This document shows, in pieces, positions 36,442-47,029 of a DNA stretch of 64,000 bases; position 1 is the first letter of the stretch; every line of letters starts with the position of its first letter. Location: positions 23,905,995-23,969,994 of the forward strand of contig OX439011.1 of NCBI GenBank assembly GCA_949316495.1, in the 5' to 3' direction. This DNA comes from Amphiduros pacificus (lineage: Eukaryota > Annelida > Polychaeta > Phyllodocida > Hesionidae). The position numbers were made by a program, and so were the translations under genes. Below the pieces are notes generated by a model, which did no database searches, was not told the origin of the DNA, and saw only the letters and a list, made by a program, of their open reading frames with translations.

Positions 36442-37564
36442 TGTCTTGCCAGAATGAGGCAGTGTGAGATAGTAATAGTTGGAGCTATTCTGGCGACGTG
36501 CCCTGGCTGACATACCAACGAGAGGTCAACTTTTCCGCTCACATCTGCCTGCTTCCGATCTGACACCCTCACGGACACCGGTAACGTGAAGCCGGTAACG
36601 TATCGCAAACAACCTATGAATACATCTTGACGACCTGTCATGTGACACGGCTATGTGGGTCATAAATCATAAGTCTGGGTCATCCAGCATCTCTCTCTTG
36701 CTGACTCTATCAGTCGCTCTCCAGTATGACATTAGATGCCTATCTTTATAGTGTCATAGTGAGATAGTGAATGACCAAGACTAGGGCTCACAGTGTCAGG
36801 GCTCGCAACAAACACATGCAACATCAGAAAAAAATATATATCAAAGAGCAACATTTGACACATTTTATTTTTTAGATATCTGCCAAATTTTAAATTTTTA
36901 GTATCGACATAACATTGTGCTAGAATACCATAATAAAAAAAGTCTGACAAGGAATTATAGATGGGACTGATTATTCTTTGTAGTTTAATCAATATAAGTC
37001 ATAGATATGATAAAATTTAAAAATTTTGTGTCTGGGATCAATGAAGTTGTGAAAATGGTGATTTTAAAAAAATCAAGTTCACACAGGATTTGTATATTTA
37101 TATGATAGAAACCAAAATAATATGAAAAGCAAATGTATGCAATAGTTTCGCAAGTTTGACAAAATCTTGCAAGCCAAACCTGAGATTTTCTGATACTTGA
37201 CCTCTTTTCGCAGTTATTTAATACAATTCACTTTTCACATATTCCAACATCAATAAAGTGCCACTAGATGGCAGAATAGTCCAAAGATGGCCGCCTAACT
37301 TATGACACATGGTGACAACACAGTGACACTATACAGACCTACAATTTGTTTAGTTGAACCCTCAACAATCCAGCCATAAAGGCAAAACAAACTCGAGAAA
37401 ACAAATGTACAATATTAATATGATACAGAATCAGTAAACCATGAGCCAAAGAGACTGCCACTGAGACAAAGAAATAGTTACTGGCATGACACTCAAAGAT
37501 CCCAGGCATTGGCAATCACTCCAGTAATATAACTGATTTTATTTTATCAAAATGTTGAGTGCAA
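36442..37564. other. Unique sequence with the CTCF/YY1-like site
   Basis: 36,450-36,640 is GC-richer with CpG; the CTCF-like motif is at 37,258. No coding support. Confidence 0.45.
37257..37293 (+). promoter_or_regulatory. CTCF-like motif beside a YY1-like motif
   Basis: GTGCCACTAGATGGCAG (from 37258) is a strong match to the CTCF core. AAGATGGCCGCC follows at about 37284 and resembles the YY1 site. Both lie inside the large intron. Confidence 0.4.
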
Positions 37565-37735
37565 TCAATTTATGTATTTATTTATTGAATGATTGAATGA
37601 TTGATTGATTGATTGATTTCATTTCATTTCATTTCATTTCATTCATTCATTCATTCATTTGTTTATTTATTTAATTTATTTTATTTCATTTATTTTTTTC
37701 ATTTATTTGATTTATTTATTCTTTTATTTATTTTC
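37565..37735. repeat. Simple repeats (TTGA)n, (ATTTC)n, (ATTC)n, (TTTA)n
   Basis: Successive short simple-sequence tracts, T-rich on the plus strand. Confidence 0.93.
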
Positions 37736-37928
37736 ACAAACATTAAGAGCAGGGAATTTCTTTTTCAGGGATTATCTCACAAACATGGAGAGCAGATAAT
37801 TTCTAATCAGGGCTGATCTTGTGGTCATAGTGGTGCGGAGGGGCTTCTTGTCCAGGTTTTATCTGGCATCATGTGGAATTCCAGTGGCTTCCACTGCACC
37901 ATCCGAGGCCAGGTCGGGTTTATATCTT

Positions 37929-38141
37929 GCAACATGGGCTGTCTGCAACGTGGGCTATCTGCAACGTGGGCTGTCTGCAACGTGGGCTGTCTGCAACGTG
38001 GGCTGTCTGCAACGTGGGCTGTCTGCAATGTGGGCTGTCTGCAACGTGGGCTGTCTGCAACATGGGCTGTCTGCAACGTGGGCTGTCTGCAATGTGGGCT
38101 GTCTGCAATGTGGGCTGTCTGCAACGTGGGCTGTCTGCAAC
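37929..38141. repeat. Minisatellite, 16-bp unit, about 13 copies
   Basis: Unit GGGCTGTCTGCAACGT, with variants AATGT and AACAT. It has CpG in most units. Confidence 0.97.
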
Positions 38142-39057
38142 CTACCTCCTTCTCCTAACACTATCACAGCACAACCAGGACCACAACATGAGTTTGCAGA
38201 GTTAAAGCCTTGAGCAGATGTAAGATGCAAATCTTACTTTGTTTCCTTGATCACAATAACATTTCATTTTCACAATTTTACACACTGAAAACAACGTTGA
38301 TTTCTACAAGTATTTATATGAATTGAAACATAAGTTACAAGTCAACTTCACTGTATACAGTAACAAAAATATATTAGAAGAGTTTAATAAATATCTTTTT
38401 TTATATGAATCTCTTGGATGTGGTATAAGCTTAGATTTAAGCTAGTGACACATATTGTAAATTCCTGAATAAAGTTGTTACAAAAAAAATCCTTTGCAGG
38501 TTTGATTTTTTTAATTGATAACTGGCCATCATAAGGTTAATTGATGAGAAATATTCCGCCAAATCCATCAAGGAACTATGATGTTATTAATTGATATTAA
38601 TTGTAATGAATTTTATTCTGTAAATATTTCACCATCCATAATTGCTGCCAAATCTTAATAATCTTGTTGTTAATCGGTTTAATTCATATCAATTAATATA
38701 TGTCTTAGTTTAGCATTCATCTTGTTCTGTATAAAAACTGTAATATTTAAGTTTCTTGATAAAGTTATTTAAACAAAGTTATTTGATGCTAATTTGACTG
38801 TTTTGATTAGAAATGAATTAACTATAATGGCATTTTCACCTTTGCTCTTATGGTGCACTTACTCAGCCATGCTTGGCCTTCTTTTTCTGATAACTGACCT
38901 GGCACTTATGGTCTATATTGGCATTCAAACTGGCCATTTATTATTATGCCATGACAGTCGGTTTCAGTGACATCATTTTAAGTCTCACTCGCTCTATGAG
39001 CCAATAAGAGCCATTTATTCTATCATGATGTCATTTTAGTTATTTCATGTACTGAGT
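38142..39057. other. AT-rich sequence left of the LINE
   Basis: The true LINE 5' end may lie in the last 200 bp, where TTATGAGTCATTTCATGTA-like words begin. No other element recognised. Confidence 0.45.
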
Positions 39058-39185
39058 CATTTTATGAGTCATTTCATGTACATGTCATTTTATGAGTCAT
39101 TTCATGTACATGTGTGTGTGGCAGTTGGAGAGTGCCATTTTATGAGTCATTTCATGTACATGTGTGTGTGGCAGTTGGAGAGTGC
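39058..39185 (+). repeat. 50-bp tandem repeat in the LINE leader
   Basis: Two identical 50-bp copies (39086-39135 and 39136-39185) begin CATTTTATGAGTCATTTC and end CAGTTGGAGAGTGC. A partial copy (28 bp) precedes them at 39058-39085. The array ends about 250 bp before ORF1 and probably belongs to the LINE 5' leader, although host flank cannot be excluded. Confidence 0.75.
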
Positions 39186-39431
39186 AGACATGTTTTAGTG
39201 GAGCTCCAGGGGATTACTGTTTTGAACATCATTTAAAGTGTCTTAAACTTTATTAAATCTACCTCTTGTGGATAAAAGTGTTGGATAACAGAGTGCAATT
39301 GGATGCAATTGGATTCTATAACTTTGAATGGAATTTTTAGCTGACTTTTGACATAAAATAGGAACTTTGTTTTCTAATCTGCTGATTGCCCAGCAGCTTC
39401 CCTGTGGAGAGTAAACAAAACCAAAACAAAT

Positions 39432-40799
39432 ATGGCTGATGAGGAAACCTTGCCCAAAGCCTTGGCTTTGCAGGATGGATCTATGTGTTTAGCAGAGGGA
39501 TGTACCTTTGACCGCATGGATGTGGACAATGATGAAGGCCCTTCCCTACAGTGCAGATGGTGCATGCAGAAATACCACCTCACCTGTGTTGGGGTAAACA
39601 ATGAGCATAAGGATGCCTTCTTCTCATGTCCAGACTGCAGGACTGTGCCCTCACAGGTCAGAAACATGTACAAGGAATTAAAAGACATTCAGAGAAGCAG
39701 CATGAAACGGATCCAGGAGCTACAGAGTAAACTGTCTCAGAAAGAAGCTGAGTGTGACAAACTGAAGGAAACAAACACTGATCTCAGATCCAAAGTTGCG
39801 GAGCTGGATGCTGAGATCAAGGCACACAAATGGAATGTTTACAGGAATGGAGTACCCAAACAGGATCTATTAGCAGGGGACTCTATGATCCGAGACATAG
39901 ACAGTGCCAAACTTGTCAACACCAAAGTCCACTGCCACAGAGGGGCTGGTGTTCAGGAGTTAACAGCAGATCTTGAGGGTCTGGGAGAAGAGGCAAACTA
40001 TGACACAGTGACTCTTGTTATTGGGACCAACGATGCTGACAGCAACCAGCTGGATATGGATGGGCTCATGGACAAGTATAAGAAACTCCTGGAAAAAGCC
40101 ACTGGGATTGCTACCAAAGTGCAGGTGAGCAGTGTATGCCCACGCAGAGACAATGCCCAGGAGAAGGTGGGTTTGATCAATGCGGGACTGGTGCACCTGT
40201 GTGAGGAGCTAGAGCAGTGCACATACATTGATAACAACCCCGCCTTCACCCTGCAGGACGGGAGCATCAATGATGGATATCTCATTGGAGATGGCCCCCA
40301 TCTTACCAGATCTGGGTCAAACAAGCTGGCCAGAAACTTGAAGCTCAGGGTGAAAGCAAACACCCAGGATGTGACCAAGTTAGCCAGGAAGGGGCCCAGC
40401 CAGCAAGGACAAAGGAGGCAGGAAGTTTCGGGTGCTAACCGCAGAAACAACACCAGGTACACTGGAGAGAAGCCCACAGAAGACAGACAGGGCTGGACCA
40501 CAGTCAGGAGTAAACACAGACCCCAGCAGGGAGGCCAGGGAGGCCGGTACAGCCGGCGTTATGACAGCGATCAGCACTGGACTGACCACAGACAGGATGG
40601 CACCCATGACCTCAGCTATCTGTGCAGTAGGGATTATACCGGTCGCTGTCACTACTGCTTTGAAGAGGGCCACACACGTGATTCCTGTCATCACAGGGGC
40701 CCTGTGAAGTGCATGGGTTGTGCAGAAATGGGACACAAAGTCAAATTCTGTGAGGCCCATCACCATGGATACCCCACTGGATACCAAGGATACTACTAG
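39432..40799 (+). CDS. LINE ORF1: PHD finger, SGNH hydrolase (esterase), two CCHC zinc knuckles
   Basis: The protein has 455 residues and a start in good context (A at -3, G at +4). Residues 19-69 carry a C4HC3 PHD-type zinc finger: C19, C24, C41, C44, H49, C52, C66, C69. Residues 80-130 are a heptad-like, charged coiled coil, probably for multimerisation. Residues 146-310 form an SGNH hydrolase: the GDS nucleophile block (Ser151), GTND at 198-201 and the DGPH block (Asp287, His290), so all catalytic residues look present. A basic, glutamine- and glycine-rich linker follows. It leads to two knuckles of form C-x2-C-x4-H-x4-C at 406-419 and 427-440, likely for RNA binding. The family role is ribonucleoprotein formation; the esterase substrate is unknown. 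It ends in TAG at 40797, in the same frame as ORF2. Confidence 0.9.
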   Translation: MADEETLPKALALQDGSMCLAEGCTFDRMDVDNDEGPSLQCRWCMQKYHLTCVGVNNEHKDAFFSCPDCRTVPSQVRNMYKELKDIQRSSMKRIQELQSKLSQKEAECDKLKETNTDLRSKVAELDAEIKAHKWNVYRNGVPKQDLLAGDSMIRDIDSAKLVNTKVHCHRGAGVQELTADLEGLGEEANYDTVTLVIGTNDADSNQLDMDGLMDKYKKLLEKATGIATKVQVSSVCPRRDNAQEKVGLINAGLVHLCEELEQCTYIDNNPAFTLQDGSINDGYLIGDGPHLTRSGSNKLARNLKLRVKANTQDVTKLARKGPSQQGQRRQEVSGANRRNNTRYTGEKPTEDRQGWTTVRSKHRPQQGGQGGRYSRRYDSDQHWTDHRQDGTHDLSYLCSRDYTGRCHYCFEEGHTRDSCHHRGPVKCMGCAEMGHKVKFCEAHHHGYPTGYQGYY

Positions 40800-40817
40800 G
40801 GTGGTGGCCATGATGGG

Positions 40818-43800
40818 ATGGCCGGCCAATCAGCTAGCACAGAGAAATGGTCACTCACACCACTGCACATCAAGCCTCCGGCAGTGTGTGAGGTGCCTGA
40901 TCCATGTCAGTCGCTCCCACCCGGACACGCCCCCAATGATGCAGATGACCTAATTCACCACAAGTCAGCTGACATGAGCTACCACTCAGGGGCCCCATCT
41001 CATGCCTCTGAGGCACTGGCTGGCAGGTATGACAATAAGCCAGTATACAACATACCAATAGTGAAAGCAAAGGCAAGAAGTACATCTAAGTCCCAAAATA
41101 AGACCGGCTCAGTTCGTGACAATCTCATTAGAATAGAGACCTGCAAGTGGAACTTACCCCGCATACTAAATACAAATTTAAGATCTCTCCCCAAAAAAGT
41201 TGATGAGCTCAGTGCCATATTACAAATAAATCATATTGATGTTGCTGTCATCACTGAGTCATGGCTTGATGAGGACATACCAGACTCCTCAATCGACATC
41301 TCTGGCTACAAACCCATACGCAATGACAGATATGGCAAAAGAGGAGGAGGGGTTGTCGTTTTTGTGAGAGAGTCTGCCAACAGAACTGAATGGACTGAGA
41401 TGCAGGATGAAGACTTTGAGTCTGTTTGGATCACACTCAAACCTAGAAGGATGCCAAGAGACCACCCTAACATTACCATTGGAGCAATATACCACCCGCC
41501 CAAGGCCAATAACTACTTCTTAACACAGCACATAAGCAGATGTATTGACCAAGTAAGACTAAAACATCCCCAAACTGCAATAGTTCTAGCAGGCGACTTC
41601 AACACATTCAAAGATACTTATTTGAAACGTTCCTTCAAACTCAGGCAAGTTGTTAACCAACCCACAAGGAAAGACACTATACTCGACAAAGTCTACACAA
41701 ACATACCAGATCTCTATGATAACATAACTGTGATCCCCCAGGTTGGGTCATCTGACCACAGAGTTGTTCTGGTCCTGCCAGAACTGGCTAGTGAGTACCA
41801 ACCAGCATCAAAAGTGGTTCGCACATCACGCAGTGCAGGATCCAATGAAAGGGCCATGTTTGCCTTTCACCTACAGAAAGTCCGATGGGAGCCCTTGTAT
41901 GCCATGAATGACACTTCCCAGCAACTAGCCTACTTCCAGAATGCTATACTCGGAATACTGAATGACACAATGCCATGGAAAACTTGTACCCGTAACAGTA
42001 ATGATAAGCCATGGATCACAGATCACTATATGGATACTATCCACAAAAGACAAGTGGCCTTTCTCAGTAAAGATGACTCACTATTTAGACAGCTCAGAAA
42101 CAAGGTCAACAGAATGTCACGTAACCTCAGAGTACAATATTACCAAGGAAATGTTAGTGAAGAAAAGAATACCAGAAAGTTTTGGGGTCACATTGGAACT
42201 ATACTAGGATTGTCAAAGAAAGATTCTTTGGAGAGCTTGGCCAACTCTTTATTCGATGGAGACTGTCAAAGTCTTGCTGATGCCATTAATGTGTTTCTTC
42301 AATCTGTGAGTTCTGACCTGCCACCACTGATATGCAGCCATGATAATGAGATGACTGTCCAACCAGCTGCATTTACTGTCACAACAGATAGAGTAGAAAG
42401 CATTCTAGGCCACCTAAATGTACACAAAGCCCTTGGGCCGGATGACATCCCCAACTGGCTGCTGAGGGATTTCTGCTGGTTACTAGCTGGACCTGTCACT
42501 GCAATCATCAACACATCACTCAGCCAAAGAAAAGTCCCAGTGCTATGGAAATCTGCTAATGTTATATCCATCCCCAAAGTTTCACCCCCACGGTCAGTAG
42601 AAAGTGACCTTCGCCCCATTAGTCTGACTCCAAACCTATCAAAAGTGGCAGAAGGATTCGTATATGAATGGGTACTGGAAGTAGTGAAACCCAAGCTCCA
42701 CTGGAATCAATTTGGAGCCCTACCAGGCTCTTCCACTGTTGATGCCTTAGTATACCTCATGCACAAGGCTTTCTCTGCGACTGACAAGCTGGGAACATAT
42801 GTAAGGATAGTGCTAGTTGACTTCCGGAAAGCTTTTGATCATATTAACCATAACATTATGATCCATAAGTTATTGTACCTTGATGTGCCAAGATGTCTAG
42901 TAGAATGGATAGCATCCTTCCTAAGTGGTCGTCTGCAGAGAGTTAAGATGGGAGACATATTTTCAGAATGGGTCAATATCAATGGTGGTGTCCCCCAAGG
43001 TACAAAACTAGGACCTCTTTTGTTTCTGATCATGATAAATGATTTACAGTTCACAGAGCCCTGTGAGGGCATAAAGTTCATAGATGACACAAGCGTCTTG
43101 GAGATTGGCCACAAGGTGTCACCACAGGGGAGCATAATGCAGGGAGCAATGGACACCCTCCAGGGTTGGACTGGCACCAACGATACACAACTTAATCCAG
43201 TCAAAACCAAAGAATTCATCATAAGTTTCTCAAATGAGCCACCTGTACTGAGTCCACTGCATATTGGAAATGATATTGTATCTCAAGTGGATAATGCAAA
43301 GTTACTGGGCATCTTCATTTCCAATGACCTGAAATGGGACATGCATATATCTAAAATAGTAAGTAAGGCTAGCCAGAGACTGCACTTCTTAACTGTTTTA
43401 CGCCGCTGCAAAGCCCCAAGTCACCATCTGGTCAAAGTCTACACCTGCCACATAAGGTCCATTCTGGAATATGCATGCCAAGTGTGGCACCCAGGGATTA
43501 CTAAAGCTATGTCTGAAGATGTTGAGCTAATACAGAAGCGTGCCCTAAAAATAGTTTTCCCCAATCTTTCATATGAAGAAGCATTAGTAGAAGGCAAGCT
43601 TTTACCACTGAATGACAGAAGAGAAAGACTGTGCAAAGCATATTTCAATAAACTCTGCGATCCATGTCATAAACTCCATCACTTGATCCCAAAGCAAAGG
43701 GAAACACATCATGATTTAAGAAACCAGTTTCCATTTGAAATCCCCAAAATGAGAGTAGACAGGACTAAAGGAAGCTTCATTAATTATGCACTATGTCACC

Positions 43801-43856
43801 TACAGAACAGTAAAGCTCCAACCAGAGCAATTCCTGACAACCCATATCATGACTAG
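40818..43856 (+). CDS. LINE ORF2: endonuclease and reverse transcriptase
   Basis: The protein has 1012 residues without interruption. Residues 1-110 are a low-complexity lead-in. Residues 114-320 form the endonuclease of the exonuclease-endonuclease-phosphatase fold: LNTNLRSL near 117, TESW (E147), AIYHPP (Y225), AGDFN (D260, N262) and SSDHR (D313, H314), so the catalytic set is present. Residues about 575-830 form the reverse transcriptase: SIPKV, LRPISLTP, NQFG, DFRKAFDH (668-675), GGVPQGTKLGPLLF and the catalytic FIDD at 754-757, in place of the common YADD. The C-terminal part holds a thumb-like region (NAKLLGIFISNDLKW) and ends without a zinc finger. It nicks the target and primes cDNA synthesis on its own RNA. 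The start codon is 18 nt after the ORF1 stop, in good context (G at -3, G at +4). Confidence 0.92.
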   Translation: MAGQSASTEKWSLTPLHIKPPAVCEVPDPCQSLPPGHAPNDADDLIHHKSADMSYHSGAPSHASEALAGRYDNKPVYNIPIVKAKARSTSKSQNKTGSVRDNLIRIETCKWNLPRILNTNLRSLPKKVDELSAILQINHIDVAVITESWLDEDIPDSSIDISGYKPIRNDRYGKRGGGVVVFVRESANRTEWTEMQDEDFESVWITLKPRRMPRDHPNITIGAIYHPPKANNYFLTQHISRCIDQVRLKHPQTAIVLAGDFNTFKDTYLKRSFKLRQVVNQPTRKDTILDKVYTNIPDLYDNITVIPQVGSSDHRVVLVLPELASEYQPASKVVRTSRSAGSNERAMFAFHLQKVRWEPLYAMNDTSQQLAYFQNAILGILNDTMPWKTCTRNSNDKPWITDHYMDTIHKRQVAFLSKDDSLFRQLRNKVNRMSRNLRVQYYQGNVSEEKNTRKFWGHIGTILGLSKKDSLESLANSLFDGDCQSLADAINVFLQSVSSDLPPLICSHDNEMTVQPAAFTVTTDRVESILGHLNVHKALGPDDIPNWLLRDFCWLLAGPVTAIINTSLSQRKVPVLWKSANVISIPKVSPPRSVESDLRPISLTPNLSKVAEGFVYEWVLEVVKPKLHWNQFGALPGSSTVDALVYLMHKAFSATDKLGTYVRIVLVDFRKAFDHINHNIMIHKLLYLDVPRCLVEWIASFLSGRLQRVKMGDIFSEWVNINGGVPQGTKLGPLLFLIMINDLQFTEPCEGIKFIDDTSVLEIGHKVSPQGSIMQGAMDTLQGWTGTNDTQLNPVKTKEFIISFSNEPPVLSPLHIGNDIVSQVDNAKLLGIFISNDLKWDMHISKIVSKASQRLHFLTVLRRCKAPSHHLVKVYTCHIRSILEYACQVWHPGITKAMSEDVELIQKRALKIVFPNLSYEEALVEGKLLPLNDRRERLCKAYFNKLCDPCHKLHHLIPKQRETHHDLRNQFPFEIPKMRVDRTKGSFINYALCHLQNSKAPTRAIPDNPYHD

Positions 43857-43950
43857 ACTATAGTATAAATATGATGCTTTGCTTGTATATAGATTTGCTA
43901 TAATGTTCTTGCCATTATTGTAAATTTTGTCTTATATTGTAAAATTTTTT
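43857..43950 (+). other. 3' tail of the LINE
   Basis: A short AT-rich tail follows the ORF2 stop, with TTGTAAATTTT and TTGTAAAATTTTTT as near repeats at the very end. It lacks poly(A), as expected for CR1-type elements. The end is placed where the 31-bp tandem array begins. Confidence 0.5.
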
Positions 43951-44043
43951 AATGGTCATGATAATAGTTTGTGATAGCACCAATAGTCATGATAATTGTT
44001 TGTCATGGCATTAACGGTCATGATAATAGTTTGTGAGGGTATT
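43951..44043 (+). repeat. 31-bp tandem repeat, three copies
   Basis: Three copies at 43951-43981, 43982-44012 and 44013-44043 share GTCATGATAATAGTTTGTGA with a few changes. The array sits directly after the LINE tail and could be part of the 3' terminus or of the target site. Confidence 0.8.
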
Positions 44044-44146
44044 GGTGGTGAACACTGTCTCTGACAGGAAATTGTGTTTCTAAGATAGCAGAACATTTCT
44101 GTAATTCGGCAATGGTGAGAATTCAAAGAGAAATTGAAGTACAGCA

Positions 44147-44829
44147 GATGACAACTGAGCTGCTGATAACAACAGAGCTGCTGAGAACAACAGAGCTGCT
44201 GATAACAACAGAGCTGCTGAGAACAACAGAGCTGCTGACAACAACAGAGCTGCTGATAACAACAGAGCTGCTGATAACAACAGAGCTGCTGACAACAACA
44301 GAGCTGCTGACAACAACAGAGCTGCTGACAACAACAGAGCTGCTGACAACAACAGAGCTGCTGACAACAACAGAGCTGCTGATAACAACAGAGCTGCTGA
44401 CAACAACAGAGCTGCTGAGAACAACAGAGCTGCTGAGAACAACAGAGCTGCTGACAACAACAGAGCTGCTGAGAACAACAGAACTGCTGACAACAACAGA
44501 GCTGCTGACAACAACAGAGCTGCTGACAACAACAGAGCTGCTGAGCACAACAGAGCTGCTGATAACAACAGAGCTGCTGAGAACAACAGAGCTGCTGACA
44601 ACAACAGAGCTGCTGATAACAACAGAGTTGCTGATAACAACAGAGCTGCTGATAACAACAGAGCTGCTGATAACAACAGAGTTGCTGATAACAACAGAGC
44701 TGCTGATAACAACAGAGCTGCTGATAACAACAGAGTTGCTGATAACAACAGAGCTGCTGATAACAACAGAGCTGCTGACAACAACAGAGCTGCTGACAAC
44801 AACAGAGCTGCTGACAACAACAGAGCTGC
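44147..44829. repeat. Minisatellite, 18-bp unit, about 38 copies
   Basis: Unit GAGCTGCTGATAACAACA, with the GATAAC/GACAAC/GAGAAC variants mixed at the left and a GATAAC block at the right. All six frames are open over long stretches. Confidence 0.98.
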
Positions 44830-44851
44830 AGTTTCATACATCAACAAACAA

Positions 44852-45420
44852 TTGTTGTCCACAGCTCTCTCTTGTTGTCCACATCTCTCTCTTGTTGTCC
44901 ACAGCTCTCTCTTGTTGCCCACATCTCTCTCTTGTTGTCCACATCTCTCTCTTGTTGTCCACATCTCTCTCTTGTTGCCCACATCTCTCTCTTGTTGTCC
45001 TCATCTCTCTCTTGTTGTCCACATCTCTCTCTTGTTGCCCACATCTCTCTCTTGTTGTCCACATCTCTCTCTTGTTGTCCACATCTCTCTCTTGTTGTCC
45101 ACAGCTCTCTCTTGTTGTCCTCATCTCTCTCTTGTTGTCCACATCTCTCTCTTGTTGTCCTCATCTCTCTCTTGTTGTCCACATCTCTCTCTTGTTGCCC
45201 ACATCTCTCTCTTGTTGTCCTCATCTCTCTCTTGTTGTCCACATCTCTCTCTTGTTGCCCACATCTCTCTCTTGTTGTCCTCATCTCTCTCTTGTTGTCC
45301 ACATCTCTCTCTTGTTGTCCTCATCTCTCTCTTGTTGTCCACATCTCTCTCTTGTTGTCCACATCTCTCTCTTGTTGTCCACAGCTTTCCCTTGTTGTCC
45401 ACAGCTTTCCCTTGTTGTCA
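44852..45420. repeat. Minisatellite, 20-bp unit, about 28 copies
   Basis: Unit CTTGTTGTCCACATCTCTCT, with GCCCACATC, GTCCTCATC and GTCCACAGC variants. It follows the 18-bp array after about 20 bp. Confidence 0.98.
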
Positions 45421-45879
45421 ACTGTTGCAATATTGCTTGCAGCTTCTCACAATATTGCAAGTAGATTTATTGAATGTACTGTAGTGGGGCTGGGTGAGGA
45501 TCAGGCCACTAACCCCATCCTCATATTACACTGCAGTACGGGGTAAACTTACCTCAAACCCTACTGACCCTAACTCTGCTGCAGAATATAGCTGCGAGAG
45601 AAATGGCTGAAATGAATATTGCACTGCAGGTGGAGCCCACAGCAGCTTCCGAAATATTCATCACAGTTTTGTCTGTTTTTTTTGTGTGCGACTTTTGTGG
45701 GTGAAGATTTCACTATTTTCACTGCATTATTCTTGTTAAATATTCTCTACCAAATTGAAAATAACTGACCTAATAGTCAAATAGAATTTTTTCTTTTTTT
45801 CTCTCAATCATTGCTCACATATCAAACGCTTTCTATTATGCCAGTAATGTCAAACAGAGGCATTAAATGATTCCATTAT
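45421..45879. other. Unique sequence, no gene seen
   Basis: Short interval between two arrays; TTGCAATATTG is doubled at 45,424-45,460. Confidence 0.45.
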
Positions 45880-46190
45880 TTATAACCAGTTTATGCATCA
45901 TGATTGTCTTATTATAACCATTTTATGAATCGTGATTCATTTATTTATAACCAGTTTAAGAATCATGATTCATTTATTTATAACCAGTTTATGAATCACG
46001 TTTCCTTTATCTATAACCAGTTTATGAATCATGATTCACTCATCTTATAACCAGTTTATGAATCACAATTCCTTTAATTATAACCAGTTTATGAATCATG
46101 ATTCACTCATCTTATAACCAGTTTATGAATCACGATTCCTTTAACTACATTGTATAAGCAGTTTATGAATCACGATTCCCTTATATCATA
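45880..46190. repeat. Palindrome-containing tandem repeat, about 32 bp, 9-10 copies
   Basis: Unit TATAACCAGTTTATGAATCA plus TGATTCATTTAT. The core GAATCATGATTC is a 12-bp perfect palindrome in several units. Confidence 0.9.
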
Positions 46191-47029
46191 ACCTGTTGAA
46201 GGGTCATGTTTCTGCCTGATAAATATTTATAAAGCATTTAAAAAGAATTTCAAAAGAAAACGTTATTAATAAACTTAAAAATCATGATTGATCAAGATTA
46301 TTGCAAACAAAAGTAATAAATACAAGGTGTGCCTTACTGATGTTAGGCATTTTCTCGGAGAATTGTAACTAAAAAGATTGCTCAACTGCCCCAGGTTATT
46401 AGGTGAGGGCACTCAATTGGCAAGTTGTCCGTCTCCCATGCTCAAAGATTATCAGTAATGCCTTATGGTTGAGGAAATAGACAATAACCACTGACTGGTT
46501 CCTAAAGGTTGTGTTTTGTGTCACAATGTCTAAGCGATAATGCAAGAGAAAGGTCCCCAAGTTATTCTTTGGAGATAGCAATGCACTAAGTCCCAGTAAC
46601 CTGCTTTTATCTGACTCAATATAGCAAAAAGAGTACTGAAAGAGTGATTGACACAAACAAACAAACAAACAAACAAACAAATCCTGCGTGCCAGTTCAGC
46701 TCTCTGAGCAGTAGTATATTTACAGTATAGAACTAGCGGTATACTATGGTTGCTAATCAGAGGTAATTTACTCAGTGGCTGCCATATGGGCAGTTGCCAG
46801 GATGGGGATGATCAAATTGACCAGGAGCAGATCAGACATCAATGATAACACCGGTCAGTGTGGCTGACTGTATACTGAATTGGATTCAATTTATTTTTGC
46901 TTTTCTTGACATTTGTTTTTCATTGCTATCTCTGTAACTTTACTCTGGATTTTTTTTCGATTAGTATTGAATAAAAAAGACCTAAAAAGTTCCTTGTGCT
47001 CTCCAGAAATAAATTTCTTATAAATCCCC
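46191..47029. other. Unique AT-rich sequence, no gene seen
   Basis: Contains only the (CAAA)n tract as a recognised feature. Confidence 0.5.
46653..46682. repeat. (CAAA)n microsatellite
   Basis: About seven uninterrupted CAAA units. Confidence 0.93.

Larger units (their letters stand above)
39058..43950 (+). mobile_element. CR1-like LINE (non-LTR retrotransposon), apparently full coding capacity
   Basis: The element has two uninterrupted ORFs in the order 5' leader, ORF1 (PHD, SGNH esterase, two CCHC knuckles), ORF2 (apurinic-type endonuclease, reverse transcriptase), then a short AT-rich 3' tail. An ORF1 with PHD and esterase domains is a known hallmark of CR1-group elements. The 3' tail (43857-43950) is not poly(A) and ends in AT-rich TTGTAAATTTT-like repeats, which also fits CR1. 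The exact 5' boundary and target-site duplications were not found; the left limit given is the start of the 50-bp leader repeats. Intact frames suggest a recent insertion. It lies opposite in strand to the host gene, inside its large intron. Confidence 0.85.

Noticed and set aside
39374-43648. Antisense frames of 67-167 codons within the LINE
   Set aside because: Shadows of ORF1 and ORF2; composition follows the sense codons.
44080-45546. Long frames of 293-450 codons (TELL- and CCPHLSLV-type repeats)
   Set aside because: Products of the 18-bp and 20-bp minisatellites. Open in many frames on both strands.
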